Of a stretch of DNA of 33,962 nt, positions 11,041-21,700 are shown piece after piece. This DNA comes from Carex sylvatica. Taxonomy: Eukaryota; Streptophyta; Magnoliopsida; Poales; Cyperaceae. Position 1 is the first letter of the stretch. Each line of letters opens with the position of its first letter. Made by a program: the position numbers and the translations under genes. Under the pieces are notes generated by a model. It searched no databases. It was given only the letters and a program-made list of their open reading frames with translations, and had not been told where the DNA came from. The DNA is taken from positions 1 to 33,962 of the forward strand of contig CAXKVR010000494.1 of the NCBI GenBank assembly GCA_964058845.1, in the 5' to 3' direction.

Positions 11041-13097
11041 ATGAAATCAACGGCGAATCATCCTTCTGGAATTGTTCCGACTCTTCAGTGAGCCTTCGCC
11101 TCATCCCAAAACTCAAATTTCAGGGATACCATTGGTCGGACAATTTCTAATTGAATGAAAGAAGAAATTGAGATGTTTAATTTGGAAAAAAATCTGTGTT
11201 TGTGCATATCTGCTTATGCTAATGATTAAACCTTAAAAACCTAAATTCTAAAACCCCCAACCCTTAATTATACCTACTTGTTTCAGGAACGTTGTTTCAA
11301 CTGTGAATTTGAACTGTAGCTTGGACCTAAAATCAATAGCTCTTCAAGCACGCAATGCTGAATATAATCCCAAGGTATCTCTATAATTGCATCAGTACAA
11401 TCTTTGATGGAGTGAGATTTTAGTTGTCCAGATTTGTTACTTTGACTTTTAAGAATAGTAGATAATAGAAAAATATCATGTATTCTAAATGGGGAAACTT
11501 GTATCCTTTTTTTTTCATAGCGTTTTTCAGCAGTTGTGATGAGAATAAGAGAGCCCAAAACTACTGCTTTGATCTTTGCTTCAGGGAAGATGGTCAGTAA
11601 TTTATTTTGGTTTAAGAGAATGTACATTCTACGGGAAAACTATATGGCGTACAATATTGGATGATTTTTTAAAGATATTACTGCAAAAATGCTAAATACA
11701 AATTACAAAGGCTGCATTAATCAGAACAATTAATGTGTGTTAGGTTGAAGGTGTTGTTATTTTATAATAATACATGTTGTGCTTATGAGTAATTTATTCT
11801 TATCTTATTAACCTGATATAAACGGTGAAAAGAAAGATATTGTCCGGCAAAGCTCTATCTGGAGAGGCGTACTGTATGGACACAAAAACGGCATAAAACA
11901 TCAAAATATCATAGCTAGTCAGAACAACATTCTAGATCACAAGTGATATGTCAAATTAATTAAGATTTGAATACTTGTTAAATTAATATGCTTCATATTT
12001 ACTCTGCAATTTTGGATATTCAGGTTTGTACAGGAGCAAAAACTGAAGATGCATCCAAGCTAGCAGCTAGAAAGGCATAATTAGTTCTGATTTTGATATT
12101 CGAGGTCTTAAAACTTAGAATTGTTAATTGTCCACAGCAACCTTTGACAGATATTATTATTATTTTCAAACTTGCAGTTTGCTAGAATTGTTCAAAAGCT
12201 TGGTTTTTCCGCCCAATTTAAGGTACTTTCATATATATGGAACATGTACATATGGAGTTATAAAAATCATAATATACTATGTGAGTCATACAAGATGAGA
12301 AATATTTTGTACTAGTTAAAAACATGCAATATATAACACATGCAAGTGCCTTTCTAATTACTTTTTGATAGAATGCCCAAATGACCTTTTCTTTATTTTT
12401 TTACGAAAAAAAGTTATTTTAAGAACATTTTGAAGTAAATGGGTAATTAGGGATGATTACATTTTATTGCTATATTTCATACTTTTCTAGGGTTATACTT
12501 AATATTTGACATTATACAGTCCTTTGGGGAATTTCCATTAATAGTTAACAATTAAGTCTTCAGATCAGACGACACTCATTTATGCTTCATGTTTTTAAGT
12601 TGATAATTCGAAGCACAAATGCAAATTTTGCTTTTTTTCTTAGGAGTTCAAGATTCAGAACATGGTTGCCTCATGTGGTGTTGATTTCTCAGTAAATCTG
12701 TCCCGGCTTGCAGTTTCCAGCCATGGTGTCTTTATAAGTGTAAGTTGATGGCTCATTTGTTTAGTTATCTAATTTATTTAGTGGGCAACACTACAAAGAA
12801 TAAATAATATTTGCAATTTTGCTAAACAAAATAAAGGAATAAACTATAATTTGAGGCTTATTTACAGAAAGGTTTTAGTATCCTGCTTCCTTTGGTGGTT
12901 CTCTTCACTGCTTCCAAGAGTTCCATTCTTTATGTAATTTTTTTTTGTCTCTGTGTTGCTTGACTCTGCAGTACGAGCCAGAGATTTTTCCTGGTCTAAT
13001 TTATCGCATGAGGCAACCAAAACTTGTTCTACTCATTTTCCAGTCTGGCAAGATAGTAATTACAGGTGCAAAGGTACTTCCTTTTCTCAAAAATTAT

Positions 13098-13128
<31 letters not shown>

Positions 13129-13518
13129 GAGGATGAATCCATTGCCTCATTTTTTTCATACCTCATATTTTACATCTTCGTTTTCAAAGTCCAAATTATT
13201 AATCCGAACCGCTCAATATGATATTTATACTAAAGTATGCCTATGGATGAAATTTTATAACTTTTATAATTTTTTTTTACTATTTTTTAAGATATGTACA
13301 AAATCACTGTTTTTGGACCGTTCAAAAAACAGTGATTTTCTATCCATCTTAAAAAATATTAAAAAATTTCCACAAATTATAAAATTTCATCCCCAACCAT
13401 ATTTTAGTATAGATATCATGTTGAATGGTTCGGATCGATGATTTAGACTTTGAAAATGAAGATATAAAATATGAGATATGATGAGGTATGAAAGGCATGA
13501 GGCATTGGAACTCTCCTC

Positions 13519-13551
<33 letters not shown>

Positions 13552-13968
13552 AAGTGACTAATGTGTATTCGAATGTATATGGGCCGAAATACATACGGTC
13601 CAAATTCGACTTTTCAAAATCCAAACGGTCGATTCGAACCGTTCATCTTGTTCTCCATATTAATATGTGTTTGGAGACCAAATTTTGCATTTTTCTGAAT
13701 TGTTTTACTATTTATTAAGTATTTTACAAAATTGTTGATCCAACGGTAGCTTAACAAAACAGTAAAATCAACAGCCACCGTTGGATCAATAATTTTGTAA
13801 AATACTTAATAAATAGTAAAAAATTCAGAAAAATGTAAAATTTGGTCTCCAAGCACATATTAATATGGAGAACAAGATGAACGGTTCGGATCGACCGTTT
13901 GGATTTTGGAAAGTCGAATTTGGACCGTATGTATTTTGGCCCATATACATTCGAATGCACATTAGTCA

Positions 13969-14012
<44 letters not shown>

Positions 14013-15874
14013 AGTTGCTTTGTGTTTCAGGAACTCAATAAGCATCATAATTGTTTGTCAAAAATAAAAAAAAAGGATCATAATTGTAGCAATGGTAATA
14101 ATAATGGCTGATAGTTATTAAGAAAATTACTAGTAATTGCAGTAGTAATAAAAATAGTGAAATCAGTATGAATGACCTTTTCGAGTCATCAGAACCAAAA
14201 GTGAAAGGGCGTGTATGTTTTACATAACAGTATAGAATCTATACTCTTTATGTAAAACATAGTAGAACTAGGGTGTTCTTAAGCTCACCAAGCCCTCTGG
14301 TGAGTTTAGCTCCAAAACCTATCGGAAGGGCTTAAAATGATGAATTCAAACCGTTGGAACTGATCTACTTCACAAGTGATGTGTTTACATGTCAATTTTA
14401 AAAAGAAATCGAATTAATTTAGTATAAAATCAAGCAGTTAAAAAATGATGAGAAATGGATGTATTGAAATTAACTCATAAATCTTCTCTTTTTGACCACT
14501 TGACTTTCCATTAAATTAATTTGAATATTTATAAATTTGATATGCATATGCATCACTCGTGAAGTAAATCGGTTTCAACGGTTTTAATTTGTCATTTGAA
14601 GTCATTCCGATAGGTTTTGAAGTTAAGCTCACCAATCCTTTGGTGAGCTTAAGAACACCCTAGTTCTACTCTGTAAAACATGCACACCCTTAAATCACTT
14701 TTGTTTCATATAAGTACCAAACAGCTTGAATAGTCAACGTAAGTTGATGAATATAGTGAATTGCTTTTTAACCCTCTCAAAACTATCAAAATACTGTCCT
14801 GGTAATGGGATCTTTGAAGCATGCATAGAAGTAATAGGGGTTGCATTTGTCATTTGGGAAACCAACTTTCTGGTGTTAGATGCTTACAGTTTTATAAATG
14901 CTTTCTCACAAAAGGTAGCAATAACAATAACAAAAAGAACAATGTTATTTTCATCGAAAATATGAGATGCTTCTAACGAAATCTGAATTCCCATCATAAA
15001 AAATAGAAGGGGATTTTATCATTTGGGGAGAATGATTGAATGTGTTGCTCGTGAGAAAAAAGAAAGATAGAGGCTCCACACAGTCTTTAAATGAATGCAT
15101 TTTAAGCAGTGTTGTAAATAATGGTATGCAGTTGTCGAACGGACGGGGTACCGCCAAATAATTACTCGTTATGCGGCTGATTAATTGGAATTATACGGAC
15201 AATTTAACCTTTTTTATTAAATTTATGTATATATATCATAATTTATTAAAAATAATTTATTTAACTCATTAAACTTATCAAATAAACTTAATTTAACTTG
15301 GTTCCATTATTATAACATGACATTACGTTTATATTTTCTTAACGTATAAGAATTTTCATGTGTAAGTAACACATTTTTAATGAAAAAAATAAATTGAAGA
15401 ATTAGACATTTTCAAATACTAATAACATATTATTTGAAAGAAATGAAACATTCCAACATAAAATCATTAGAAAAAACATATATAAAAAACGTTGGATGTA
15501 TAATCAATCACAAATAAAACTACAAAACATAATTTATAAAACTTATTATCACACACTATCAAAGAAAAAAAAAGTCAATGTGAAAAATAAATGTGTACTG
15601 GAATAAACATGAATAAACAGAAATAAATATTAAAAGGTAAAATAGCTGATTAATTGTTTTCATCCGCAAACATGCATCCGTTAAGTGTATTCGTAACTGT
15701 TTGACCACCGTTAACAATTAAACGGCCATTAAGACCGTTTTTTATAACACTGATTCTAAGTATTTGATAAATAATAATGAAGTTCTGATGTTTCAGAAAA
15801 CAGATGAGATACATGCTGCCTTCGGTAACATCTTTCCTGTGCTTCCCGACTTCCGTGCTCCAGGTAATGTCTAA
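11041..15874 (+). CDS. Diverged TATA-binding protein (TBP) gene, 8 exons
   Basis: Exons 11041-11087, 11287-11374, 11521-11592, 12024-12074, 12178-12222, 12644-12739, 12972-13073 and 15797-15874 join in phase to encode 192 residues (plant TBPs are about 200). Both TBP repeats are readable: [20 protein letters not shown] in the first and [16 protein letters not shown] in the second. The four Phe that kink TATA DNA appear to be kept (in RFSAV, LIFAS, IFPGL, LIFQS). TBP binds TATA boxes and nucleates transcription complexes. The second repeat is unusual around [18 protein letters not shown], and the C terminus ends PDFRAPGNV rather than the usual basic tail. Intron 4 has a GC donor (AAAG/GCATAA); every other intron is GT-AG. 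The last intron is 2723 bp, mostly MITEs. It may be a functional paralogue or an early pseudogene. Confidence 0.88.
13129..13518. mobile_element. MITE-like hairpin element 1 in TBP intron 7
   Basis: The left end (about 13129-13270) is the inverted complement of the right end (about 13380-13518): CCATTGCCTCAT on the left faces ATGAGGCATTGG on the right. The element sits in a (TA)n tract that flanks it on both sides, so the target may have been TA. The core carries CCGAACCGCTCAA and its inverse TTGAATGGTTCGG, shared with other hairpins in this window. No coding capacity. Confidence 0.8.
13538..13992. mobile_element. MITE-like hairpin element 2 in TBP intron 7, near-perfect palindrome
   Basis: About 455 bp that is almost fully self-complementary, from a (GA)n end at 13538 to a (TC)n end at 13992, flanked by (TA)n. 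Paired landmarks are CGAACCGTTCATC near 13635 with GATGAACGGTTCG near 13876, and the central CCAACGGTAGC with CCACCGTTGG. It lies only about 20 bp from hairpin element 1, with a TA microsatellite between them. Confidence 0.88.
14197..14702. mobile_element. Nested MITE-like inverted repeats in TBP intron 7
   Basis: The outer arms 14197-14224 and 14672-14702 are imperfect inverted copies (ending TGTTTTACA and TGTAAAACA). The inner arms, about 14261-14375 and 14555-14670, form a second inverted repeat beginning AGTAGAACTAGGGTGTTC and ending in its complement. A small hairpin at 14214-14260 lies between the outer and inner left arms. This looks like one element inserted into another. No coding capacity. 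Confidence 0.75.
15117..15752. mobile_element. Non-autonomous hAT-type element in TBP intron 7
   Basis: The ends are CAGTGTTGTAAA on the left and TTTATAACACTG on the right, hAT-like inverted termini. Flanks are ATTTTAAG (15109-15116) and ATTCTAAG (15753-15760), an 8-bp target duplication with one mismatch, which is the hAT hallmark. The 636-bp AT-rich interior has no transposase frame. The right end lies 44 bp upstream of TBP exon 8. Confidence 0.85.
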
Positions 15875-16362
15875 TATGAATCTAATAATTATTCAACTGT
15901 GGTGCTTATTAAATGAAATATCCACGCGCTTATCATATTTGTAAGAAGCTCCAAAATAAATAAAATACATCCATTGCGCACCAAACATTCTACCTTTACT
16001 GTTGGGACCACATATTGCTAAGCCCAATTTAAACTATGAACTAATTAAGGAAATTTTAAGCTGACAAGAAATATCCAACTTTTTTTTTTTTTTTTCTTCC
16101 AGTAATATAGGAACAGAGGCAATGAAAATGGAACCTGAAATTGGAAAGTTTAAAATGAGAAAGATCGCATAAATTATGTGCAATCCTTCCTTTTGTTCGC
16201 AAACTTTATTTGCGATCCATAATGTCAACACGTAGGATTATAAATATTCTCTGCAAACCAAAAAGAGGATCCCAGACGTTGTGTGCAATTTTTTCGCAGA
16301 CGTGTGCGAATTTTTTGAAAATATCAGATTTTGGTTCTTGTTCTCTACACTTCAATTTTTTT
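15875..16362. other. 3' flank of the TBP gene
   Basis: AT-rich, probably 3' UTR and flank. A 15-base T-run is at 16081-16095. No gene is supported. The sequence is shared with 30525-30980. Confidence 0.45.
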
Positions 16363-16720
16363 AGGAAAAATTGTCAAAATGCCACTTCAAAACCTTTGAA
16401 ATTGTAAAAATGCCACTCCAAACTTCAATAATTTGTAATTTTGCCATTTATACTCAATTCTTATACTATTTTTACTAGAAATTAACTGAAAAATACTATT
16501 TTGAAATACGTATTTTATAATTGCACAATCCGGTACAGAAATACGTATTTCAAAACAGTATTTTTCAGTCGCTTTTTTAATAAAAATAGTATAAGAATTG
16601 AGTATAAATGGCAAAATTACAAATTATTGAAGTTTGGAGTGGCATTTTTACAATTTCAAAGTTTAGAGTGGCATTTTGACAATTTGAAAGTTTTGAAGTG
16701 GCATTTTGACAATTTTTCCT
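16363..16720. mobile_element. MITE in the TBP 3' flank, absent from the paralogous copy
   Basis: A 358-bp palindromic element with terminal inverted repeats AGGAAAAATTGTCAAAATGC and its complement at the right end, set in a T-run. The right arm has an extra tandem unit containing GTGGCATTTTGACAATTT. The duplicated copy near 30988 runs uninterrupted through the T-run, which is the empty site. Confidence 0.87.
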
Positions 16721-17008
16721 TTTTTTATTACCAAAATAAAAAAAAAAAAGGTGGAAGTAGTAGAGGTGGGTATATATATTTTTTTAATTTAACCTCATAT
16801 CTCATGGTTAATGTTGCTTCAATATCCAAAAGCTGATGATTTGTTTTTCAATTGTAAGGATGACAAATGTTTGGTATTTTATTTTACTGTTGTATAATAC
16901 TGTATATACATTTCAGAAAGCCTTTTCCTAATTTCTTTTTTACTTCTTTAAGTGACCTAAATAGTTTTCTTGGCTGTTGTTTATACTATAAAACAGAGAG
17001 AAGAACAA

Positions 17009-17465
17009 GTGCCTAGGAGGATAAGCTCTTAAGCTTTGGATGCAAATAATAATACAAGTGTTCACTTATTCTATGGCTCTTTCCTAAACGTATGTCAAAC
17101 AAATTCTTGCGTTTTGGAGCTGAGGAATTATCGACAAAGTTTATCTGTTATAGTTATCTATCTAAAATTGATAATTTCTGCACTAAGAGCTGTCTAGTTG
17201 AATGCATCATGAAGACTGTCTAGATTCTTTCTGTTTTCTTCTGAATACCTTTTGGCAAATAAAAAGAAGGAATCAAATATGTAATTTTAGTTGAATAACT
17301 GTTCTTTAGGATAAACAGATTAAAAAACATTTCATATATAATGGGAATGATTTCATTCAATGTATAAGCACCAATATCAGATACAACGTAGAAAGAAGCT
17401 TGTTACAACTTCTCTAGTTCTAGTCTGGTAACATTTTATTTATTTCTGCACTTCCATATATATTA
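17009..17465. other. Intergenic AT-rich sequence
   Basis: No coding sequence, RNA gene or clear repeat is supported in this stretch on either strand. Confidence 0.4.
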
Positions 17466-17466
17466 A

Positions 17467-17801
17467 TGGTATGTTTGGATGCACTCTAGAATAGCTAGAC
17501 TAGCTACTATTTGAGAATAGTAGATGAGAATAGTGATTTTTGAAAGAGTGTGAGAATAGTGTTGATGTGGTGCTATTCGGAATAGTGAAAATGTTGTTTG
17601 AATTGAACATTTAGAATAACGATGGAGGGATTGAACATTTGAGAGAACATCAATTGCTATTTTGATTTTTTGTAGGAATAGCAGAACAGCGCTATTCTTG
17701 CTGTTCCAAATAGCAATTGAGTATGTTTGAATGGATCGGAACAGCGCTATTCTCGCTATTCTCATTATTCTCGCTATTCTCAGTACATCCAAACATACCC
17801 T
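17467..17801. mobile_element. MITE with TATGTTTGGATG termini (Tourist/Harbinger-like or hAT-like)
   Basis: The left end GGTATGTTTGGATGCACTC and right end CATCCAAACATACCC are inverted repeats. The interior is rich in GAATAG and GCTATTC copies. The flanks TAAT and TAAT allow a 3-bp TAA duplication, which would fit PIF/Harbinger, but the exact boundary is ambiguous. No coding capacity. Confidence 0.75.
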
Positions 17802-18530
17802 AATAATTTTGTGGAAAATACTTTTCGTTGAAACTGAAAATGACAAAGAAGGTCGCAAGTTTAGAAACTTTGAAAGACTTTTTCAAGTTACCAATGCATT
17901 AATCAACATAGTCGCATGTTTCTTTCTTCACTAAATTAATGTGCTACACCGCTAGTTTTTAATACTAGAAGAAACATTGACTTTTTACCAAGGAACTTAT
18001 CATTGTTGTTGACCTTTTCTTTGAAAGAGGGCCAAAATTGAACTTCGGTGCGCGCTTTTAATTTCTATTGAAACATTTGTACAGTAGGAGTAGGAGAGGC
18101 AGTGAACTAAATTTGAAATTTAATGCAAATTATGTTTATACTTCAAAAACTCGGTTCACAGACAGATTTTCGTGTTTTGGTATCAGATTAATGCACATAT
18201 AGGACCTAATTAAGTTTGAAATTTATTATTTTTTCATATAAATGCATTACTCATAAAGTAAATTAATTTCAACGATTTATATTTGTTGTTTAAAATTATT
18301 CCGATAAAATTTTAAATTAAGCTCACCAAAAAAACTTAATAAACTTTAAAACATCCAAATTCTACTCAGTGTTAATGTCAGGAGGCGCAAAATAATCACC
18401 TAGGCTTAATTACGAACAAGCCCTCAAAAAAGCACTTATCCGCTAGCCAAACCGATTAATCATCAAGTTTCAACGGTCAAAGTTTGAATGCAATATTCTT
18501 TTCAGCATAAGAAAAGAGTCAGCCCCCTCT
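17802..18530. other. Intergenic sequence and distal promoter of the PDR gene
   Basis: AT-rich with no supported gene. It contains a MITE fragment (18235-18366) and, near its right end, a W-box core at 18475-18480. Confidence 0.4.
18235..18366. mobile_element. Half-copy of the nested intron MITE family
   Basis: Resembles the right arm of the element at 14261-14670, sharing GAAGTAAAT-like, TTTCAACG, ATTCCGATA, AAGCTCACCA and TTCTACT landmarks in order, with considerable decay. No matching left arm is seen here, so it is probably a truncated relic. Confidence 0.6.
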
Positions 18531-18537
18531 CTTGACT
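18475..18537 (+). promoter_or_regulatory. Two W-box cores upstream of the PDR gene
   Basis: GGTCAA at 18475-18480 (TTGACC on the minus strand) and TTGACT at 18532-18537 match the WRKY-factor W-box core. They lie within 100 bp upstream of the TATA box. Several plant PDR genes are elicitor- or jasmonate-induced, so WRKY control is plausible, but these short motifs also occur by chance. Confidence 0.4.
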
Positions 18538-18569
18538 TCAGACTATGTCAAACCTTTACTGGAAGAAAG

Positions 18570-18576
18570 TATATAA
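18570..18576 (+). promoter_or_regulatory. Putative TATA box of the PDR transporter gene
   Basis: TATATAA followed by CCCC lies 167 bp upstream of the start codon. A transcription start near 18600 would give a leader of about 135 nt, ending in a tandem 38-bp repeat. Confidence 0.6.
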
Positions 18577-18663
18577 CCCCTATCTCCACCCCCTAATCAA
18601 TACCAAACAGGACTGAACCCAAGCGCACGGCACAACAGAGAGCTAGAAGATTCAAATCCGACG

Positions 18664-18730
18664 CTTCAACCATTGCACTGCTTTGAAATTACATTCTGAG
18701 ACTTCAACAATTTCACTGCTTTGAAATTAC
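18664..18730 (+). repeat. Tandem 38-bp repeat in the PDR 5' leader
   Basis: Two copies at 18664-18692 and 18702-18730 share CACTGCTTTGAAATTAC exactly and differ slightly before it. The second copy ends six bases before the start codon at 18737. No upstream ATG is created. Confidence 0.8.
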
Positions 18731-18736
18731 AAAAAG

Positions 18737-21700
18737 ATGATGGAGATGGGCAGGGTCGGCAGCCTCGCCGGCAGCATGCGAGGCAGTGTATCACGAAGCA
18801 TGTCATCGTGGCGTGGCGGGTCAAGTGGGAGTAACATATTTGGCCGGTCGGTCAGAGAGGAGGATGATGAGGAGGCGCTGAAATGGGCCGCTATAGAGAA
18901 GCTCCCGACATATGATAGGATGAGGAAAGGAATGCTTCTGACTGATAACAATGGAGTGCCCCATGAGGTCGACATAGATGGACTCAGCGTGCAAGAGAGG
19001 AAAACCCTTTTAGAAAGGCTGATAAGGACAGCAGAGGAGGATAACGAGAGGTTCCTTTTGAAGCTGCGGAACCGTATGGAACGGTTAGTTTAATTTTACT
19101 CGAATTTTCGATCATTTGGTGAAGTCTTGAAATACCATTTATGAAATTTTAACTGCAAGATTTTGACAGTTTGTTCCTCTATTTCTTTTTGCAGTGTTGG
19201 GATTGATAACCCAACAATTGAGGTGCGTTTTGAGAATCTAAACATAGATGCTGAGGCTTACGTCGGCAATCGTGGAATTCCAACCTTCACAAATTTCTTC
19301 ACCAACACTGTGATGGTAAAATTCCGATAGTACCTTGATAAGAAGTTAACTAAAAAATTTTGAACAATGCAAATTTCAAGTACAAAATACAGCTTCTGAA
19401 TTTCAATTTATGATTTATTTCCTGTTGGTGAACAGGATGTGTTGAGCTACCTCCGTATAGTTCCGAGCGGTAAGAAGCCGATCTCGATTCTCCAAGACAT
19501 AAGTGGAGTTGTTAAACCTTGCAGGTTAAGTAAAGAAGCAAATCTTTTTCTACTTATACTTCGTTCTGTCCAATTTGTATATTTTTGAATTTTTTATTGA
19601 TGAATTTTGATTAATTGCAGGATGACTCTGCTTTTAGGACCCCCCGCATCGGGGAAAACTACCTTACTGCTAGCTCTGGCTGGAAAGCTTGATTCAGAAC
19701 TCAAGGTACAATTATAAATGTAGTCAAACTGATGCCTGTCCCTTTCTACTTCACAAATCAATTTCAGATGTTACCATATGAACCGTAAAATCCCAAAATT
19801 TGTTTATGTACACAAAAAATGATCACATTTGTTCCAAGAAAACAGAGGAGCCTCCGCTGCATCATTTCAAAAGAAGAAAATTTTGAACATATAATTCCTT
19901 TTCAATCTTTGCTTGAAATGATTCTGAAACTTTTTATTAAAACTCAATACATAATCAAACACATTATTGTTTCTAATTTTCTGTTGAAAACAACGCACAC
20001 AGGTGTCGGGACGAGTTACATACAATGGCCACGACATGGATGAGTTTGTACCTCAGAGAACCTCAGCTTATATCGGCCAGCATGATCTTCACATTGGAGA
20101 AATGACAGTTAGGGAAACCTTGACTTTTTCAGCACGGTGCCAAGGAGTTGGGACCCGTTATGGTATTGTTTCAATATATATATATATATATATTTTTTTT
20201 GAAAAAGGCAAAAAGGCTCATTTCATTACTGAAATTTGTTAAACACATAGGTCCAGGTCCAGGTATTGTTTCAATATATAAAATAAAACTATGAAATTGC
20301 TTATGAACAGATTAATTTAGTTCCCATTTCCCAACAAACATATATGTCAACACGGACAAACACTGTACAGTGGAATGGTCAACCTTTTATTTATTTATTT
20401 TATTTTTTTCAGTCAATTTTGATGTTTAGTTGAGTAGTTAAGAAATGCAATCCTCAATATCTAATGATGTAATATGATTCGTTGTATGATATATTCAGAT
20501 ATGTTGACTGAGCTTTCAAGAAGAGAAAAGGAAGCAAAGATTATACCAGATCCGGATATTGATGTGTACATGAAGGTATAAAATCATTTTTTTTCTTTTT
20601 TTTTTTAAAAAGAGTTATCAATTTTCATGTCCTTAAATGGCGAGATGTATCACCGGTAACCTCAGAATCTGATGTCATGTGTACTTTTGATGCAAATAGG
20701 CGATATCTGTGGAAGGCCAGGAAATTGTTATTACCGATTACATCCTTAAGGTGAGCATTTGACTCAATGCATATAATGAGTAAAACTTTACGAGTATTAA
20801 GCTGGAAGTATAATTTAACTCAATAATAATTTGGTAGATTTTGGGTCTGGATATCTGTGCCGATACAATGGTAGGCGACTCGATGATTCGGGGCATTTCC
20901 GGCGGACAGAAGAAACGTGTCACAACAGGTACATGATTATGCAAAAGATAAATTTCAAGTTTACTTCAACAAACTTACGGAGAACAGGGAACATAGGTAT
21001 TGGGCTTTTCTAACTTAGAGCCCAGCCCAAAGAGGATCAGGTATTCTGGGCCTCTTTTAGTTTTCGGGTCCAAACTCAAATTTTGAGCTACGGATCCGGA
21101 TCCGGACCCGGGGAGATTTCGGTTTCCTCTCTTACGCCTTGTACCAAATCCATCGGTATGGTCATGCTAGCGTGAGTTTGACATTCTGTGGGGAAGAGTG
21201 GGACATTTAGTAGTGGTCCTCTATGGTGGCACTGGTATAGTAGAGAAGATTTGGACAGCTATGGAGGGTTTTTGGGTCAGAATGCTTTCACCGACTAAAA
21301 CATGCTTTCTTAAAAAATATCCCAGTGGAATCTGTTTCTGTGTATACAAGGTGTTCGACACAATGTCCAAGTGATAGTTCTGTTGATTCACTGAGACAAC
21401 AACACGAGATATGTTAAAACATTGAGATCAACATTCTGGATTACATAAATGAGTTAAAATTAATACTATGTAATGCATCTGCAGGTGAAATGCTTGTGGG
21501 GCCAGCTAAGGCACTTTTCATGGACGAAATATCAACTGGGCTTGACAGCTCCACCACGTACCAGATTGTGAACTCTCTGAGGCAATCGGTACACATTCTC
21601 GGGGGTACAGCAGTCATCGCACTGCTTCAACCAGCACCAGAGACATATGACCTCTTTGATGACATTTTGCTTTTGTCTGAGGGGAAAATTGTGTATCAAG

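Larger units (their letters stand above)
13074..15796 (+). other. MITE-filled last intron of the TBP gene
   Basis: The other TBP introns are about 100-450 bp; this one is 2723 bp. Four non-autonomous elements (13129-13518, 13538-13992, 14197-14702, 15117-15752) account for roughly 2 kb of it. The remaining sequence (14703-15116) shows no recognisable gene. Donor GTACTT and acceptor TTTCAG are intact. Confidence 0.8.
15702..17008. repeat. Source copy of a segmental duplication (TBP 3' end)
   Basis: This segment is closely similar to 30353-31697 in the same orientation. It starts inside the right end of the hAT element (CCACCGTTAAC), covers TBP exon 8 and the 3' flank, and ends at AACAGAGAGAAGAACAA. 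It contains an extra MITE (16363-16720) missing from the other copy. It is the likely source because it lies in its complete gene context. Confidence 0.9.

Noticed and set aside
13899..14111. Small open frame at the edge of the second intron hairpin
   Set aside because: It translates one arm of a palindromic MITE and TA/TC microsatellites.
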